Shown: positions 7,140-17,645 of the stretch, in pieces
Numbering within the stretch: the stretch's first letter is position 1
How the letters are laid out: every line of letters starts with the position of its first letter
From: Pseudomonas sp. Fl4BN1
GTDB lineage: Bacteria > Pseudomonadota > Gammaproteobacteria > Pseudomonadales > Pseudomonadaceae
NCBI RefSeq assembly: GCF_009908285.1
Contig: NZ_JAAARM010000001.1
Span: 248,001-312,000, forward strand
Direction of reading: 5' to 3'
DNA length: 64,000 nucleotides
Program-made: the position numbers and the translations under genes
The notes under the pieces: model-generated
Databases searched by the model: none
The model's input: only the letters and a program-made list of their open reading frames with translations
What the model was told of the DNA's origin: nothing

Positions 7140-8801
7140 ATGAGCACTAGCATCGCGTCCGCCAGTTCGGCCGCTCAGCCAGCGTTCTTGTCCAAAGAAC
7201 GCATCATCGCCAAGCCCGGTTTCAACCGTTGGCTGGTACCGCCGGCCGCGCTGGCCATTCACCTGTGCATCGGCATGGCCTACGGTTTCTCGGTGTTCTG
7301 GCTGCCACTGTCCAAGGCCCTGGGCATCGGCGCGCCGGTGGCTTGCGCACCGGACATGAGCTTTGTCGCGCAGATATTTTCATCCCAGTGTGACTGGCCG
7401 ATCTCCATGCTTGGCTGGATCTACACCCTGTTTTTCATCTTCCTCGGCTGCTCGGCGGCGATCTGGGGTGGCTGGCTGGAACATGCCGGTCCACGCAAGG
7501 CTGGTGTGGTCTCGGCCCTGTGCTGGTGTGGCGGTCTGCTGATCTCCGCGCTGGGGATCTACACCCACCAGATCTGGTTGATGTGGACCGGCTCGGGGGT
7601 GATCGGCGGTATCGGCTTGGGGCTGGGCTACATCTCCCCGGTGTCGACCCTGATCAAGTGGTTCCCGGACAAGCGCGGCATGGCTACCGGCATGGCGATC
7701 ATGGGTTTCGGCGGTGGCGCCATGGTTGGCGCGCCCCTGGCGGCAGCGCTGATGGGCCACTTCGCGACCCCTACCAGCGTTGGCGTGTGGCAGAGCTTCC
7801 TGGTGATGGCGGCGATCTACTTCGTGTTCATGATCGGTGGCGCCCTGGCCTATCGGGTTCCGCCTACCGGCTGGAAGCCTGAGGGCTGGAATGCACCGGC
7901 GAAGAAAACCGCCAATGCGATGATCACTCACCGCCATGTGCATGTGAACGTGGCCTGGAAGACCCCGCAGTTCCGCCTGGTGTGGCTGGTGCTGTGCCTC
8001 AACGTGTCGGCGGGTATCGGCATTCTCGGCATGGCCTCGCCACTGCTGCAGGAAGTCTTTGCCGGCAAGTTGTTGGGCAATAGCCTGACCTTCAGTCAAC
8101 TGGATGCCGGGCAACTGGCGCAGATTGCCGCGATCGCCGCCGGTTTCACCGGACTGTTGAGCCTGTTCAACATTGGTGGGCGGTTCTTCTGGGCGTCGTT
8201 CTCCGACTACCTGGGACGCAAGAACACCTACTTTGTGTTCTTCGCCCTGGGCTTTGCCCTGTATGCGCTGATTCCGAACCTCGGCCACTTGGGCAATATC
8301 GCCCTGTTCGTGGCGGCGTTCTGCATCATCCTGTCGATGTACGGCGGCGGTTTTGCCACCGTGCCGGCGTATCTGGCGGACCTGTTCGGTACGCAGATGG
8401 TGGGGGCGATCCACGGCCGCCTGCTGACGGCCTGGGCGGCGGCCGGGGTGCTGGGCCCGGTACTGGTGAACTACCTGCGTGAGTACCAGCTGAGCATCGG
8501 TGTCGAGCGTGCGGCTGCTTACGACATCACCTTGTACATCCTCGCCGGCCTGCTGGTGCTGGGGTTCCTGTGCAACTTGCTGGTACGTCCGGTGGCGGAC
8601 AAGTACTTCATGACCGACGAGCAACTGGCCGCTGAACAGGCCCTGGGCCACGACAAAGGTGCTGACAGCAGTGTCGTGCTGGAGTGGAAAGCTTCGTCCG
8701 CGAGCCTGCCGGTGGTGATCGCCGCCTGGTTGGCGGTGGGCATTCCCCTGGCGTGGGGCGTGTGGGTCACCCTGCAAAAGACCGCGGTGCTGTTTCACTG
8801 A
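7140..8801 (+). CDS. OFA-family MFS transporter (oxalate/formate antiporter-like)
   Basis: This 553-residue, 12-helix transporter has the OFA features: helix 1 WLVPPAALAIHLCIGMAYGFSVFWLP, GGLGLGYISPVSTLIKWFPDKRG-like loops, and MGFGGGAMVGAPLA. OFA members exchange small organic acids such as oxalate/formate or take up pyruvate; the substrate here is not decidable. The ATG at 7140 follows a strong GGGGGA, preferred over the frame start at 7125. A larger than usual first periplasmic loop contains two cysteines (VACAPDM and SSQCDW). The gene stands alone and is followed by a 24-bp perfect palindrome. Confidence 0.82.
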   Translation: MSTSIASASSAAQPAFLSKERIIAKPGFNRWLVPPAALAIHLCIGMAYGFSVFWLPLSKALGIGAPVACAPDMSFVAQIFSSQCDWPISMLGWIYTLFFIFLGCSAAIWGGWLEHAGPRKAGVVSALCWCGGLLISALGIYTHQIWLMWTGSGVIGGIGLGLGYISPVSTLIKWFPDKRGMATGMAIMGFGGGAMVGAPLAAALMGHFATPTSVGVWQSFLVMAAIYFVFMIGGALAYRVPPTGWKPEGWNAPAKKTANAMITHRHVHVNVAWKTPQFRLVWLVLCLNVSAGIGILGMASPLLQEVFAGKLLGNSLTFSQLDAGQLAQIAAIAAGFTGLLSLFNIGGRFFWASFSDYLGRKNTYFVFFALGFALYALIPNLGHLGNIALFVAAFCIILSMYGGGFATVPAYLADLFGTQMVGAIHGRLLTAWAAAGVLGPVLVNYLREYQLSIGVERAAAYDITLYILAGLLVLGFLCNLLVRPVADKYFMTDEQLAAEQALGHDKGADSSVVLEWKASSASLPVVIAAWLAVGIPLAWGVWVTLQKTAVLFH

Positions 8802-8821
8802 GTCAATGTCTGAGGTTCACG

Positions 8822-8845
8822 GAACAGGGCGCATGCGCCCTGTTC
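8822..8845 (+). terminator. Perfect 24-bp palindrome, probable terminator
   Basis: GAACAGGGCGC and GCGCCCTGTTC flank AT, just after the MFS stop codon. There is no T-tract, so termination strength is uncertain. Confidence 0.5.
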
Positions 8846-9003
8846 TGCGTTCTGGCCACCGCAGATGACTGCTTGTCATGACAGGTATAGCCCCGGAGCC
8901 ATTGGCTGGCGCTTGTCTGGATATTGTCCGACGTGTTTCTGTTTAGCCGTCCTCGGGCCTATACTATTCGCCTTTTTCGCCCAATGATTTTGCGGAGCTG
9001 GTG

Positions 9004-9597
9004 ATGGCCGAACGTAAGGCATCTGTCGAGCGCGACACTCTGGAAACCCAGATCAAAGCCTCGATCAACCTGGATGGCACCGGAAAGGCCCGATTCGATA
9101 TCGGCGTGCCCTTCCTTGAGCACATGCTGGACCAGATCGCCCGGCACGGGCTGATCGACCTGGACATCGAAAGCAAGGGCGACCTGCATATCGACGACCA
9201 CCACACCGTGGAGGATGTCGGTATCACCCTCGGCCAGGCTTTCGCCAAAGCCATCGGCGACAAGAAAGGCATTCGTCGCTACGGTCACGCCTATGTGCCC
9301 CTCGATGAAGCCCTGTCTCGTGTGGTGATCGACTTCTCCGGCCGCCCCGGCCTGCAGATGCACGTGCCTTTCACCCGCGCCACCGTTGGCGGTTTCGACG
9401 TTGACCTGTTCCAGGAGTTCTTCCAGGGCTTCGTCAACCACGCGTTGGTCAGCCTGCACATCGACACTCTGCGTGGCACCAACACCCACCACCAGATCGA
9501 AACCGTGTTCAAGGCCTTCGGCCGCGCGCTGCGCATGGCCGTCGAGCTGGATGAGCGTATGGCCGGCCAGATGCCGTCGACCAAGGGCGTGCTGTAA
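9004..9597 (+). CDS. hisB: HisB, imidazoleglycerol-phosphate dehydratase
   Basis: HisB carries out the dehydration step of histidine biosynthesis. The 197-residue monofunctional form carries the manganese-binding motifs [14 protein letters not shown] (about residues 61-74) and [11 protein letters not shown] (about 161-171). The ATG at 9004 follows GGAG; a GTG three bases upstream is the less likely alternative. A TATACT at 8960-8965 could be the -10 of the his promoter, but no good -35 was found. Its stop TAA shares one base with the hisH start, so translation is coupled in the hisB-hisH-DUF2164-hisA-hisF cluster. Confidence 0.97.
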   Translation: MAERKASVERDTLETQIKASINLDGTGKARFDIGVPFLEHMLDQIARHGLIDLDIESKGDLHIDDHHTVEDVGITLGQAFAKAIGDKKGIRRYGHAYVPLDEALSRVVIDFSGRPGLQMHVPFTRATVGGFDVDLFQEFFQGFVNHALVSLHIDTLRGTNTHHQIETVFKAFGRALRMAVELDERMAGQMPSTKGVL

Positions 9598-10235
9598 TGC
9601 AGACCGTCGCCGTTATCGACTACGGCATGGGCAACCTGCACTCGGTGGCCAAGGCCCTGGAGCACGTGGGTGCCGGCAAGGTCCTGATCACCAGCGATGC
9701 CAGTGTGATTCGTGAAGCCGACCGGGTGGTGTTTCCCGGCGTCGGCGCGATCCGCGATTGCATGGCCGAGATCCGTCGCCTGGGCTTCGACACCCTGGTG
9801 CGCGAAGTCAGCCAGGACCGTCCCTTCCTGGGCATTTGTGTGGGCATGCAAGCCCTGCTGGACCACAGCGAAGAGAACGCTGGCGTCGACTGCATCGGCC
9901 TGTTCCCGGGCCAGGTGAAGTTCTTCGGCAAGGGCCTGATCGAGGATGGCGAGCACCTCAAGGTGCCGCACATGGGCTGGAACGAAGTGCAGCAGGCGGT
10001 GGAACACCCGCTGTGGCACAACATTCCGGACCTGGCGCGCTTCTACTTCGTGCACAGTTACTACATCGCGGCCGGCAATGCCCGGCAGGTGGTGGGTAGT
10101 GGTCACTATGGCGTGGACTTCGCTGCGGCGTTGGCCGACGGCTCGCGTTTCGCCGTGCAGTTCCACCCGGAGAAGAGCCATACCCATGGCCTGCAGTTAC
10201 TGCAGAACTTCGCCGCCTGGGACGGTCGCTGGTAA
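9597..10235 (+). CDS. hisH: HisH, glutaminase subunit of imidazole glycerol phosphate synthase
   Basis: This class I glutamine amidotransferase of 212 residues makes ammonia for HisF. The nucleophile is Cys81 in FLGICVGMQ, and the His190/Glu192 pair lies in QFHPEKS. The oxyanion strand P-G-V-G sits near residue 47. It starts on the last base of the hisB stop codon. The next gene begins directly after its stop. Confidence 0.97.
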   Translation: MQTVAVIDYGMGNLHSVAKALEHVGAGKVLITSDASVIREADRVVFPGVGAIRDCMAEIRRLGFDTLVREVSQDRPFLGICVGMQALLDHSEENAGVDCIGLFPGQVKFFGKGLIEDGEHLKVPHMGWNEVQQAVEHPLWHNIPDLARFYFVHSYYIAAGNARQVVGSGHYGVDFAAALADGSRFAVQFHPEKSHTHGLQLLQNFAAWDGRW

Positions 10236-10496
10236 ATGGCGATCAAGAAATCCAAGCCGCCGATCCTGACCCTCACCACCGAACAGGAGAGTGAGGCGAC
10301 ACACAAGATCAAGCGCTTCATGGAAGACCGCTTCGAACTCGATCTGGGTTCGTTCGAAGCAGCGGAGATTCTTGAGCTGTTTACCCGTGAAATTGCTCCG
10401 CACTATTACAACAGGGCGATTTTCGATGTGCAGACGCACCTCAAAGAGAGGTTCGAGAGCATCGAAAGCGACCTGTGGGCGCTCGAGAAAAACTGA
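10236..10496 (+). CDS. DUF2164 family protein within the his cluster
   Basis: This 86-residue, charged, mainly helical cytosolic protein belongs to the DUF2164 family (motif FFxxEIAPHYYN-like: LFTREIAPHYYNRAIFDV). No catalytic motif is recognisable. Its start codon abuts the hisH stop and it precedes hisA, an arrangement common in pseudomonads. That suggests co-expression with histidine biosynthesis, but no role in the pathway is established. Confidence 0.88.
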   Translation: MAIKKSKPPILTLTTEQESEATHKIKRFMEDRFELDLGSFEAAEILELFTREIAPHYYNRAIFDVQTHLKERFESIESDLWALEKN

Positions 10497-10538
10497 TTTT
10501 CGAGTGAAGCTGAACAATCGAATTTGAAGGTTTGCCAG

Positions 10539-11276
10539 ATGCTGATTATTCCCGCTATCGATCTTAAAGACGGTGCCTGTGTACGTCTGCGCCAGGGCCG
10601 CATGGAAGATTCCACGGTGTTCTCCGATGACCCGGTGAGCATGGCTGCCAAGTGGGTTGAGGGGGGCTGCCGTCGTCTGCATCTGGTGGACCTGAACGGT
10701 GCCTTTGAAGGCCAGCCGGTCAACGGCGAGGTGGTCACCGCGATCGCCAAGCGCTACCCCAACCTGCCGATCCAGATCGGTGGCGGTATCCGTTCCCTGG
10801 AAACCATCGAGCACTACGTCAAGGCTGGCGTCAGCTACGTGATCATCGGCACTAAAGCGGTGAAAGATCCGGCCTTCGTCGCCGAAGCCTGCCGCGCGTT
10901 TCCGGGCAAGGTGATTGTTGGCCTGGACGCCAAGGATGGTTTTGTCGCCACCGACGGCTGGGCTGAAATCAGCACCGTGCAGGTGATCGACCTGGCCAAG
11001 CAGTTCGAAGCTGACGGCGTGTCCGCCATCGTTTATACCGACATCGCCAAAGACGGCATGATGCAGGGCTGCAACGTACCCTTCACCGCAGCCCTGGCGG
11101 CGGCCACCAAGATTCCGGTGATCGCTTCCGGCGGTATCCACAACCTGGGTGATATCAAGGCCCTGCTGGATGCCAAGGCTCCGGGAATCATCGGCGCCAT
11201 TACCGGGCGCGCGATCTACGAAGGCACTCTCGACGTCGCAGAAGCCCAGGCTTTCTGCGATTCGTATCCAGGCTGA
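10539..11276 (+). CDS. hisA: HisA, ProFAR isomerase
   Basis: HisA isomerises ProFAR to PRFAR. The 245-residue half-barrel pair protein has catalytic Asp8 in IPAIDLKDG and the second acid in [11 protein letters not shown]. Phosphate-binding loops GGGIRS and ASGGIHN are intact. The ATG at 10539 gives the family's normal N-terminus (MLIIPAIDL) with GAAGG upstream; a TTG at 10524 is an unlikely alternative. Confidence 0.97.
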   Translation: MLIIPAIDLKDGACVRLRQGRMEDSTVFSDDPVSMAAKWVEGGCRRLHLVDLNGAFEGQPVNGEVVTAIAKRYPNLPIQIGGGIRSLETIEHYVKAGVSYVIIGTKAVKDPAFVAEACRAFPGKVIVGLDAKDGFVATDGWAEISTVQVIDLAKQFEADGVSAIVYTDIAKDGMMQGCNVPFTAALAAATKIPVIASGGIHNLGDIKALLDAKAPGIIGAITGRAIYEGTLDVAEAQAFCDSYPG

Positions 11277-11285
11277 GGACTCGTC

Positions 11286-12056
<771 letters not shown>

Positions 12057-12119
12057 CCACTGGACAGCATGGCGGGCTCACGGCACTCTTGAGCACGCCA
12101 TGGATTCCGGTAGCCCGTT

Positions 12120-12875
12120 ATGCTCAAACGTCTTCTTGTGGTTGTTGCCAGCGCCTCGTTCCTCCTTGGCGGTATTGCCCGCGCCGCTGAAACCGCCGAC
12201 ACCTCCCTGGTGTTGCTGACAGAAAACTTCCCCCCCTACAACATGGCCAAGAACGGCAAGAACTTCGCTCAGGGCGAAAATATCGACGGCATCGCCGTGG
12301 ATATCGTCCGCGAAATGTTCAAGCGTGCCGGAATCAATTACAGCCTGACCCTGCGCTTTCCCTGGGAACGCATCTACAAGCTGGCCCTGAAGCAACCGGG
12401 CTATGGGGTGTTTGTCATGGCGCGCCTGCCGGACCGCGAACCGCTGTTCAAGTGGGTCGGACCTATCGGTCCGGATGACTGGATCATGCTGGCCAAGGGT
12501 GACAGCAAGATCAACCTCCAATCCCTGGAGCAGGCGCGCAAGTACAAGATCGGCGCCTACAAGGGCGATGCGATTGCCGAAACCCTGACCAAGCAGGGGC
12601 TGGCGCCGCAAGTGGTACTGCGCGATCAGGACAACGCCAGGAAGCTGGTGGCTGGGCAGATCGATCTGTGGGCCACCGGCGACCCGGCCGGCCGCTACCT
12701 GGCCAAGCAGGAAGGCATCGGCGGCCTCAAGACCGTGCTGCGTTTCAACAGCGCCGAGCTGTACCTGGCCTTGAACAAGGACGTGTCCGACGAGGTAGTG
12801 GCCAAGCTCCAGGCGGCCCTGGACGAGATGCGCAAAGAAGGGCTGGTGGAAGAGATCATGGGGCGCTATCTCTAA
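12120..12875 (+). CDS. Periplasmic solute-binding protein, SBP_bac_3-like
   Basis: The 251-residue protein has a clear Sec signal peptide (LLVVVASASFLLGGIARA, cleavage before AETAD) and a type II binding-protein fold, seen in VLLTENFPPYNM, GIAVDIVREMFKRAG and IGAYKGDAIAETL. The family binds amino acids or similar small ligands. No ABC permease or ATPase gene lies nearby, so it may be an orphan binding protein or act with a distant transporter. It follows hisF by 63 bp. Confidence 0.82.
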   Translation: MLKRLLVVVASASFLLGGIARAAETADTSLVLLTENFPPYNMAKNGKNFAQGENIDGIAVDIVREMFKRAGINYSLTLRFPWERIYKLALKQPGYGVFVMARLPDREPLFKWVGPIGPDDWIMLAKGDSKINLQSLEQARKYKIGAYKGDAIAETLTKQGLAPQVVLRDQDNARKLVAGQIDLWATGDPAGRYLAKQEGIGGLKTVLRFNSAELYLALNKDVSDEVVAKLQAALDEMRKEGLVEEIMGRYL

Positions 12876-12923
12876 ACGCTTGGTTGGCAGGCCAGTACCT
12901 ACAAAGCCCCAGCAGGAACTGGC

Positions 12924-13730
12924 CTAACGATACACACCATCCTTGCCATGCCCGGCCATGGCCTTGTTGCTGCGCAGGCTGATCATCGACTTGATATCAA
13001 TCCACTCGATGCCCTGGGCCTTGAGCTTGGGCAACTCGCGCTCGAGCACCGCCAGGCTCTGCGGATAGGGATGGCCGATGATCACCACCGACCCTTGCTT
13101 GTGGGCCAGCTTGATGGCGGTCTGCAACTGCTGGGCAATCGCCGTTTCGGTGCGCTCGTCGTCGAGGAACACGTCCCGGGAAACACTGGCCAGGCCGATC
13201 TTCTGCGCCTCGGCGGCAGCCACGGTCTGCGCGCTGGTGCGGCTGTCGACGAAGAACTTGTGGCGCCGTTGCAACTCACCCATCAACCAGGCCATGGCTT
13301 GCGGCTGGGCGGTCATGCGGCTGCCCATATGGTTGTTGATGCCACTGGTGTAGGGCACGACCTGGAAGGCCGCCTCCAGGCGTTTTTGCAGCTCTTCGAT
13401 GGGTAGGTCGGGGTGCCAGGCGAAAGGCCCGGTGGCTGGGTCCATGGGCATGTGCAGCATGACGATCTTGCCAGCGCGGTGGGCCTCGCGGGCGAATTCG
13501 CCAGCGTGGGGGGTGTCGGGCATGATCGCCGTGGTCACCGGGCCGGGCAGGGCCAGTACGCGGCGGTCACGGGGCAAATTCTGGCCGAGGTCGTCGATGA
13601 TCAGGCTCAGGTAGGCCTTGGGTGCAGCGGCTGTGGGTTCGGCGGCTTGGCTCGCAAGGGGCAAGAGGCACAGCAGGCTGAGCAGCGGGGCCCGGAATGA
13701 GCGGAACAGGGGGGAGCAGCGGGAAATCAT
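12924..13730 (-). CDS. Divergent polysaccharide deacetylase family protein (YibQ-like)
   Basis: The 268-residue protein has a signal peptide (APLLSLLCLLPLASQAAE) and the divergent polysaccharide deacetylase fold with AYLSLIIDDLGQN, VTTAIMPDTPHA, LHMPMDPAT and NNHMGSRMT. These belong to the COG2861/YibQ family, in which some metal ligands of classical deacetylases are kept. The family sits beside envC and ctpA in many gamma-proteobacteria, and the same order is seen here. This suggests a role in peptidoglycan or envelope maintenance. Catalytic activity is not proven for the family. Confidence 0.85.
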   Translation of the reverse strand: MISRCSPLFRSFRAPLLSLLCLLPLASQAAEPTAAAPKAYLSLIIDDLGQNLPRDRRVLALPGPVTTAIMPDTPHAGEFAREAHRAGKIVMLHMPMDPATGPFAWHPDLPIEELQKRLEAAFQVVPYTSGINNHMGSRMTAQPQAMAWLMGELQRRHKFFVDSRTSAQTVAAAEAQKIGLASVSRDVFLDDERTETAIAQQLQTAIKLAHKQGSVVIIGHPYPQSLAVLERELPKLKAQGIEWIDIKSMISLRSNKAMAGHGKDGVYR

Positions 13731-13777
13731 CGGATCGGGATCAGGCCTTTAGGGGGGATGGGCGCCCTGGCGGGCGC

Positions 13778-13839
13778 TTCGCTGGCGAGCCAGCTCCTAC
13801 ACAAGCCAGCTCCTGTAGGAGCCGGCTTGCCGGCGAAGG
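13778..13839. repeat. REP element pair
   Basis: TTCGCTGGCGAGCCAGCTCC and GGAGCCGGCTTGCCGGCGAA form two inverted Pseudomonas REP copies between the YibQ-like gene and ctpA. They may stabilise or separate the transcripts. Confidence 0.8.
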
Positions 13840-13845
13840 GTTCAA

Positions 13846-15156
13846 TCATTTGCCGCGGGTGATGCTCAACCCTTTGAGCAGGCTCAGGGCCTGGGCCAAC
13901 TGGTAGTCGTCATCCTGCGGCATCGGCTTGGCCTTGCCCGTCGAACTGCTCGGTTTGTCGGCGCCGCCGTTGCCGTTGCCCAGGTGGCCCTGGAGGTCGG
14001 CTTCCTTGAAGTACTCGCCGTCCTGAGCTTCGCTGGTGATCTTGGCGCGACGCACTTCGATGTCCGGGACAATGCCCTGGGCCTGGATCGAGCGCCCGTT
14101 GGGAGTGAAGTACAACGCAGTGGTGATCTTCAGTGCACGGTCGTTGTTCAGCGGCAGCACGGTCTGCACCGAGCCCTTGCCGAAGCTGGTGGTGCCCATC
14201 AGCACCGCGCGTTTCTGGTCCTGCAGGGCGCCGGCGACGATTTCCGAGGCCGAGGCGCTGCCGCCGTTGATCAGCACTACCATCGGCACGGCTTCGCTTT
14301 CGTCCTTGCCGGTGGCGGAGAAGCGCAGCTCGGAGTTGGCGATGCGGCCCTTGGTGTAGACGATCAGGCCCTTGGTGATGAAGTGGTCGACCACTTCCAC
14401 CGCCGCCTGCAGCACGCCGCCCGGGTTGTTACGCAGGTCGAGGACGATGCCGTTGAGCTTCTTGCCGTTGTCCTTGCGCAGCTTGGCCAGGGCCTTGGAG
14501 ACTTCCTCGCCGGTCTTGACCTGGAACTGGGTAATGCGGATGTAGCCGTAGCCCGATTCCAGCAGCTGGCTCTTCACGCTTTTGACCTGGATGGTGGCGC
14601 GGGCCAGGGTCACGTCGAACGGTGTACCGCCGTCGCGTACCAGGGTCAGGGTGATCTTCTGGCCGATCTTGCCGCGCATCTTGTCCACGGCTTCGGTCAT
14701 GGTCTGGCCGCGGGTCGGCTGGCCGTTGATCTTGACGATCAGGTCGCCGGCCTGGATCCCGGCCTTGGACGCCGGAGTGTCGTCGATCGGCGAGACCACC
14801 TTGATGAAGCCGTCTTCGGCGCCGACTTCGATACCCAGGCCGCCGAATTCGCCGCTGGTGCTTTCCTGCAGTTCGGCAAAGTCTTCCGGCCCCAGGTAGG
14901 CCGAGTGCGGATCAAGGTTGCTGAGCATGCCCTTGATCGCATTTTCCAGTAGGGTCTTGTCGTCGACAGGTTCGACATACGCGGCCTTGATGCGGTCCAT
15001 GACCTCGGCAAAGGTGCGCAGTTCTTCCAGCGGCAAGGGCGCCTTGGTGGTCGCGGCGGTGGCCGATTGAGCGGTTTCGGCGGCAAACGCCAGTGGCGCT
15101 CCGATCACCAGGGCGATCGTCAGGGCCAGCGAGGTAAGGCGGGACAAATGCAGCAT
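13846..15156 (-). CDS. ctpA: CtpA, carboxyl-terminal processing protease (S41)
   Basis: The 436-residue periplasmic protease has a signal peptide ending LAFA, a PDZ domain (about residues 100-180, GGLGIEVGAEDGFIKV), and an S41 catalytic core with Ser302 in GGSASASEIV and Lys327 in TTSFGKGSVQ. These positions match the Ser/Lys dyad reported for P. aeruginosa CtpA, which degrades peptidoglycan cross-link endopeptidases with the LbcA lipoprotein. The C-terminal 40 residues are a low-complexity Gly/Lys/Ser stretch. It is cotranscribed with envC, 31 bp upstream. Confidence 0.94.
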   Translation of the reverse strand: MLHLSRLTSLALTIALVIGAPLAFAAETAQSATAATTKAPLPLEELRTFAEVMDRIKAAYVEPVDDKTLLENAIKGMLSNLDPHSAYLGPEDFAELQESTSGEFGGLGIEVGAEDGFIKVVSPIDDTPASKAGIQAGDLIVKINGQPTRGQTMTEAVDKMRGKIGQKITLTLVRDGGTPFDVTLARATIQVKSVKSQLLESGYGYIRITQFQVKTGEEVSKALAKLRKDNGKKLNGIVLDLRNNPGGVLQAAVEVVDHFITKGLIVYTKGRIANSELRFSATGKDESEAVPMVVLINGGSASASEIVAGALQDQKRAVLMGTTSFGKGSVQTVLPLNNDRALKITTALYFTPNGRSIQAQGIVPDIEVRRAKITSEAQDGEYFKEADLQGHLGNGNGGADKPSSSTGKAKPMPQDDDYQLAQALSLLKGLSITRGK

Positions 15157-15187
15157 GTCGAACGAACTCCTAATTTAGATGCAGCGC

Positions 15188-16474
15188 TTATCCTTGCGCG
15201 TGGCACCACTGTGCCGGGTCGCTGGGGCGGCCCTGCTGACGAATAGCAAAGTACAGCGCAGGAGTGTCCTGTCCGCCACTATTACCCACTGTGGAGATGG
15301 ACTCTCCGGCCTTGACCACATCGCCGGCTTCTTTAAGCAGCGTCTGATTGTGTCCATAGAGACTCAGGTAACCGTTGCCGTGATCGAGGATCACCAGCAG
15401 GCCGGCGCCCCGCAGCCAGTCGGCAAACACCACCCGGCCGCCGTGCACGGCGTGCACCTGGCTGCCGGCGGTGGCGCTGATCATCACCCCGTCCCATTTG
15501 GAACGGGAGTCGTCGCCACGGGTTTCACCAAAGCGTGCCAGCAGTCGACCATCAACGGGCCATGGAAGTTTTCCCCGGGATGAAGCAAAAGCCCCGCCGT
15601 AGGAGGGGCCGCTGCTCGAGACCAGGGCACCAGGGCTTGATCTGACTGGCTTGCGCGGCTCATCGCTGGTGTTGGCCTGGGCCTCACGTAAACGCTTTTT
15701 TTCGGCTTCCTGCTGGGCGATCAGCGCTTTCTGGCGCGCTTCCTCTGCCTCGCGGGCCTGGCGTGCCAGGGTTTCCTCAATGGTTTTCAGGACTTTGCCC
15801 AGGTCGGCTTGGTCCTGTTCACGCGCCTTGAGCTTGTCGTCGCGGGCCTTGACGTCGTTGTTGAGCTTGGCCAAGGCCAGTTGACGTTCCTTGCGGACCT
15901 TGTCGAGTTCTTCACGCTGGGTGTCGAGGCTGCTTTTCTGCACCAGCAACTGGGCTTGCTGCAGGGAAATGTCTTTTTCCACATTGGCCAGTTGGCGCAG
16001 GGTCTCGTTGAAATTCTTCAGCTGCTCCAGGCGGGCCTGGCTCAGGTAGTCGTAATAAGTGAGGGTGCGGGCGAATTTTTCCGGATTCTGCTGGTTGAGC
16101 AGTAGCTTGAGGTATTCCTGGCGCCCGTTCTGATAGGCCGCGCGGGCCTGGATGGCGATCAGTCGTTGCTGTTCAGTGCGCGCGCTCTGGAGTTTTTTTT
16201 TCTCCTCATCGAGGCGCTGCAGCTCGGATTCGCTTTTCTTCAGCTCTTTTTGCAGGGCTTCGACCTGTTTCTCCAGCTTGCCCATCTCGGTCTCGGTGCC
16301 GCGCAGTTCTTTCTGCACGCCGGACTTTTCTTCCTGCAGCTTGCCCAGCAGCTTCTTCAGCTCGGTAATGTCCTGACGCGTGGCGTCCAACTGTTGTTGG
16401 GTTTGCGCGCGCTCGTCGGCAAAGGCCGGTTGGAGCAGGCAGGTCAGAGCAAGGGCAATCAGGGCGCGAAGCAT
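15188..16474 (-). CDS. envC: EnvC-like murein hydrolase activator
   Basis: The 428-residue protein has a signal peptide (LRALIALALTCLLQPAFA), a long coiled coil (about residues 20-240, rich in Q/K/E heptads) and a C-terminal LytM domain. The zinc ligands of active LytM enzymes are degenerate: the first His/Asp motif is replaced around FGETRGDDSRSKWDG. This is typical of EnvC, which activates amidases at the septum rather than cutting peptidoglycan. The ATG at 16474 was preferred because it begins directly with the signal peptide; an upstream ATG at 16522 adds a polar leader. Confidence 0.92.
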   Translation of the reverse strand: MLRALIALALTCLLQPAFADERAQTQQQLDATRQDITELKKLLGKLQEEKSGVQKELRGTETEMGKLEKQVEALQKELKKSESELQRLDEEKKKLQSARTEQQRLIAIQARAAYQNGRQEYLKLLLNQQNPEKFARTLTYYDYLSQARLEQLKNFNETLRQLANVEKDISLQQAQLLVQKSSLDTQREELDKVRKERQLALAKLNNDVKARDDKLKAREQDQADLGKVLKTIEETLARQAREAEEARQKALIAQQEAEKKRLREAQANTSDEPRKPVRSSPGALVSSSGPSYGGAFASSRGKLPWPVDGRLLARFGETRGDDSRSKWDGVMISATAGSQVHAVHGGRVVFADWLRGAGLLVILDHGNGYLSLYGHNQTLLKEAGDVVKAGESISTVGNSGGQDTPALYFAIRQQGRPSDPAQWCHAQG

Positions 16475-16527
16475 AGAGGCGGGCGACACCAGGGAAAGGG
16501 ACGGCCTAGTATGCCCGCCCATCGCTG

Positions 16528-16565
16528 CAAAAAAAACGCCTCAAAGCCAACTGCTTTGAGGCGTT
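16528..16565 (-). terminator. Terminator of the DUF1460 gene
   Basis: On the minus strand a 13-bp stem (AACGCCTCAAAGC, 16535-16547, with GCTTTGAGGCGTT, 16553-16565) is followed by eight T residues. It separates the DUF1460 gene from envC. Confidence 0.88.
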
Positions 16566-16693
16566 CGTCATAAAAAGCCGTTTCCGGGCCGTTATTGGGC
16601 CTTTTGCTATCAGAGCAGGGACTGTTACTGCCGCGGGCGGTGATCCAGTCCGGCCTGTTGTCTTGCCTGGGTAGCGGCTGATCGCGGGCGGTA

Positions 16694-17614
16694 TCAGCCG
16701 TGGGCGAGCGTCTTGTCTGGATGTTGTGCGGATGATGCGCCGGTTTCCGATACGGATGGTTCTTCGAGTGCCTGGCGGTCTTGCCGCGTGCGCAGTACGA
16801 CGATGCCCGGGATGTTCTGGACATACTCCATGAAAGGTGCGTCCATGACCTCGCGGTACATCTTCTTGGAAGATGCATTGCGCAGCACGGGGCCGGCGGC
16901 GGTTTGGATGAAGAGCCCGGTATGGGTGACGTCCAGGCCCGGAAGGTGGGTGTAGATGCCAATGTAGTCGCCGGTCTTGAGGCGGCTGAGCAACTTCTCG
17001 TCAATCGACGAACTGGGTATGTAGGTAATGTCGCGCTCGACCAGGGGCAGGCCTGGCAGGTAAAGATCCCCGTCAGCCTTTTGATTGAGCTTTTTAGTCA
17101 CGGTCACTGAGTGGGCGCTCAGTTGTGCAGTCAGATCATTGGTCAGCGGTTGTCCGGCATACGCCCAGTCCGTGAAGAAGTGCCGGCGGTTGGCAAACTG
17201 GACATCGGTGTTCACGTAGCGGGTCTGGATGAGGTTCTTGATGAAGCTGTCCTGGTCGGTGGATTTACGCAATGTCTCGACGTAATCCATATAGGTGAAG
17301 CAATCCAGGCCCCTGAAGTCGACAACCAGCTTCTCTGCCATGCTCGCCGAGCCCTGCAACATGTCCGCTGCATAAGGTGTATGCATGAACTCGCGGGAGA
17401 TCTGCTCGCTCAGTTGTCCTGGCTGGTCGGCTCCGAGCTGGTTGCGGACCTTGAGCAGGGCGGTGAGTTTTTCGGCGGTGTAGGTGTCCATCTCTAGCTG
17501 GGTGCGCTGATCCTCGAGCGCACCCACTTCGGCTTGGGTCTTGTGTTCGACGTGGGTCGGGTTTGCGCAGCCTGCCAGGACAGAGGCTAAAAAAAATACG
17601 GCGGCCTTGTTCAT
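16694..17614 (-). CDS. DUF1460 (amidase-like) lipoprotein with upstream Fur box
   Basis: The 306-residue precursor has a lipoprotein signal with lipobox LAGC (Cys16). The mature part matches DUF1460, a branch of the NlpC/P60-like amidase superfamily: Cys105 in RGLDCFTYMDYVE is the expected nucleophile and His231 in DVTHTGLFIQ the base. An N-acetylmuramoyl-L-alanine amidase or related peptidoglycan role is therefore inferred; the substrate is unknown. The C-terminal 25 residues are low-complexity. The ATG at 17614 follows GGAG. It sits between gpmI and envC, which other pseudomonads keep closer together, with its own promoter region and terminator. The Fur box at 17646-17660 suggests iron-repressed expression. 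Confidence 0.82.
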   Translation of the reverse strand: MNKAAVFFLASVLAGCANPTHVEHKTQAEVGALEDQRTQLEMDTYTAEKLTALLKVRNQLGADQPGQLSEQISREFMHTPYAADMLQGSASMAEKLVVDFRGLDCFTYMDYVETLRKSTDQDSFIKNLIQTRYVNTDVQFANRRHFFTDWAYAGQPLTNDLTAQLSAHSVTVTKKLNQKADGDLYLPGLPLVERDITYIPSSSIDEKLLSRLKTGDYIGIYTHLPGLDVTHTGLFIQTAAGPVLRNASSKKMYREVMDAPFMEYVQNIPGIVVLRTRQDRQALEEPSVSETGASSAQHPDKTLAHG

Positions 17615-17645
17615 TCGATTTCTCCATGCTGCCATTAAATGGAAT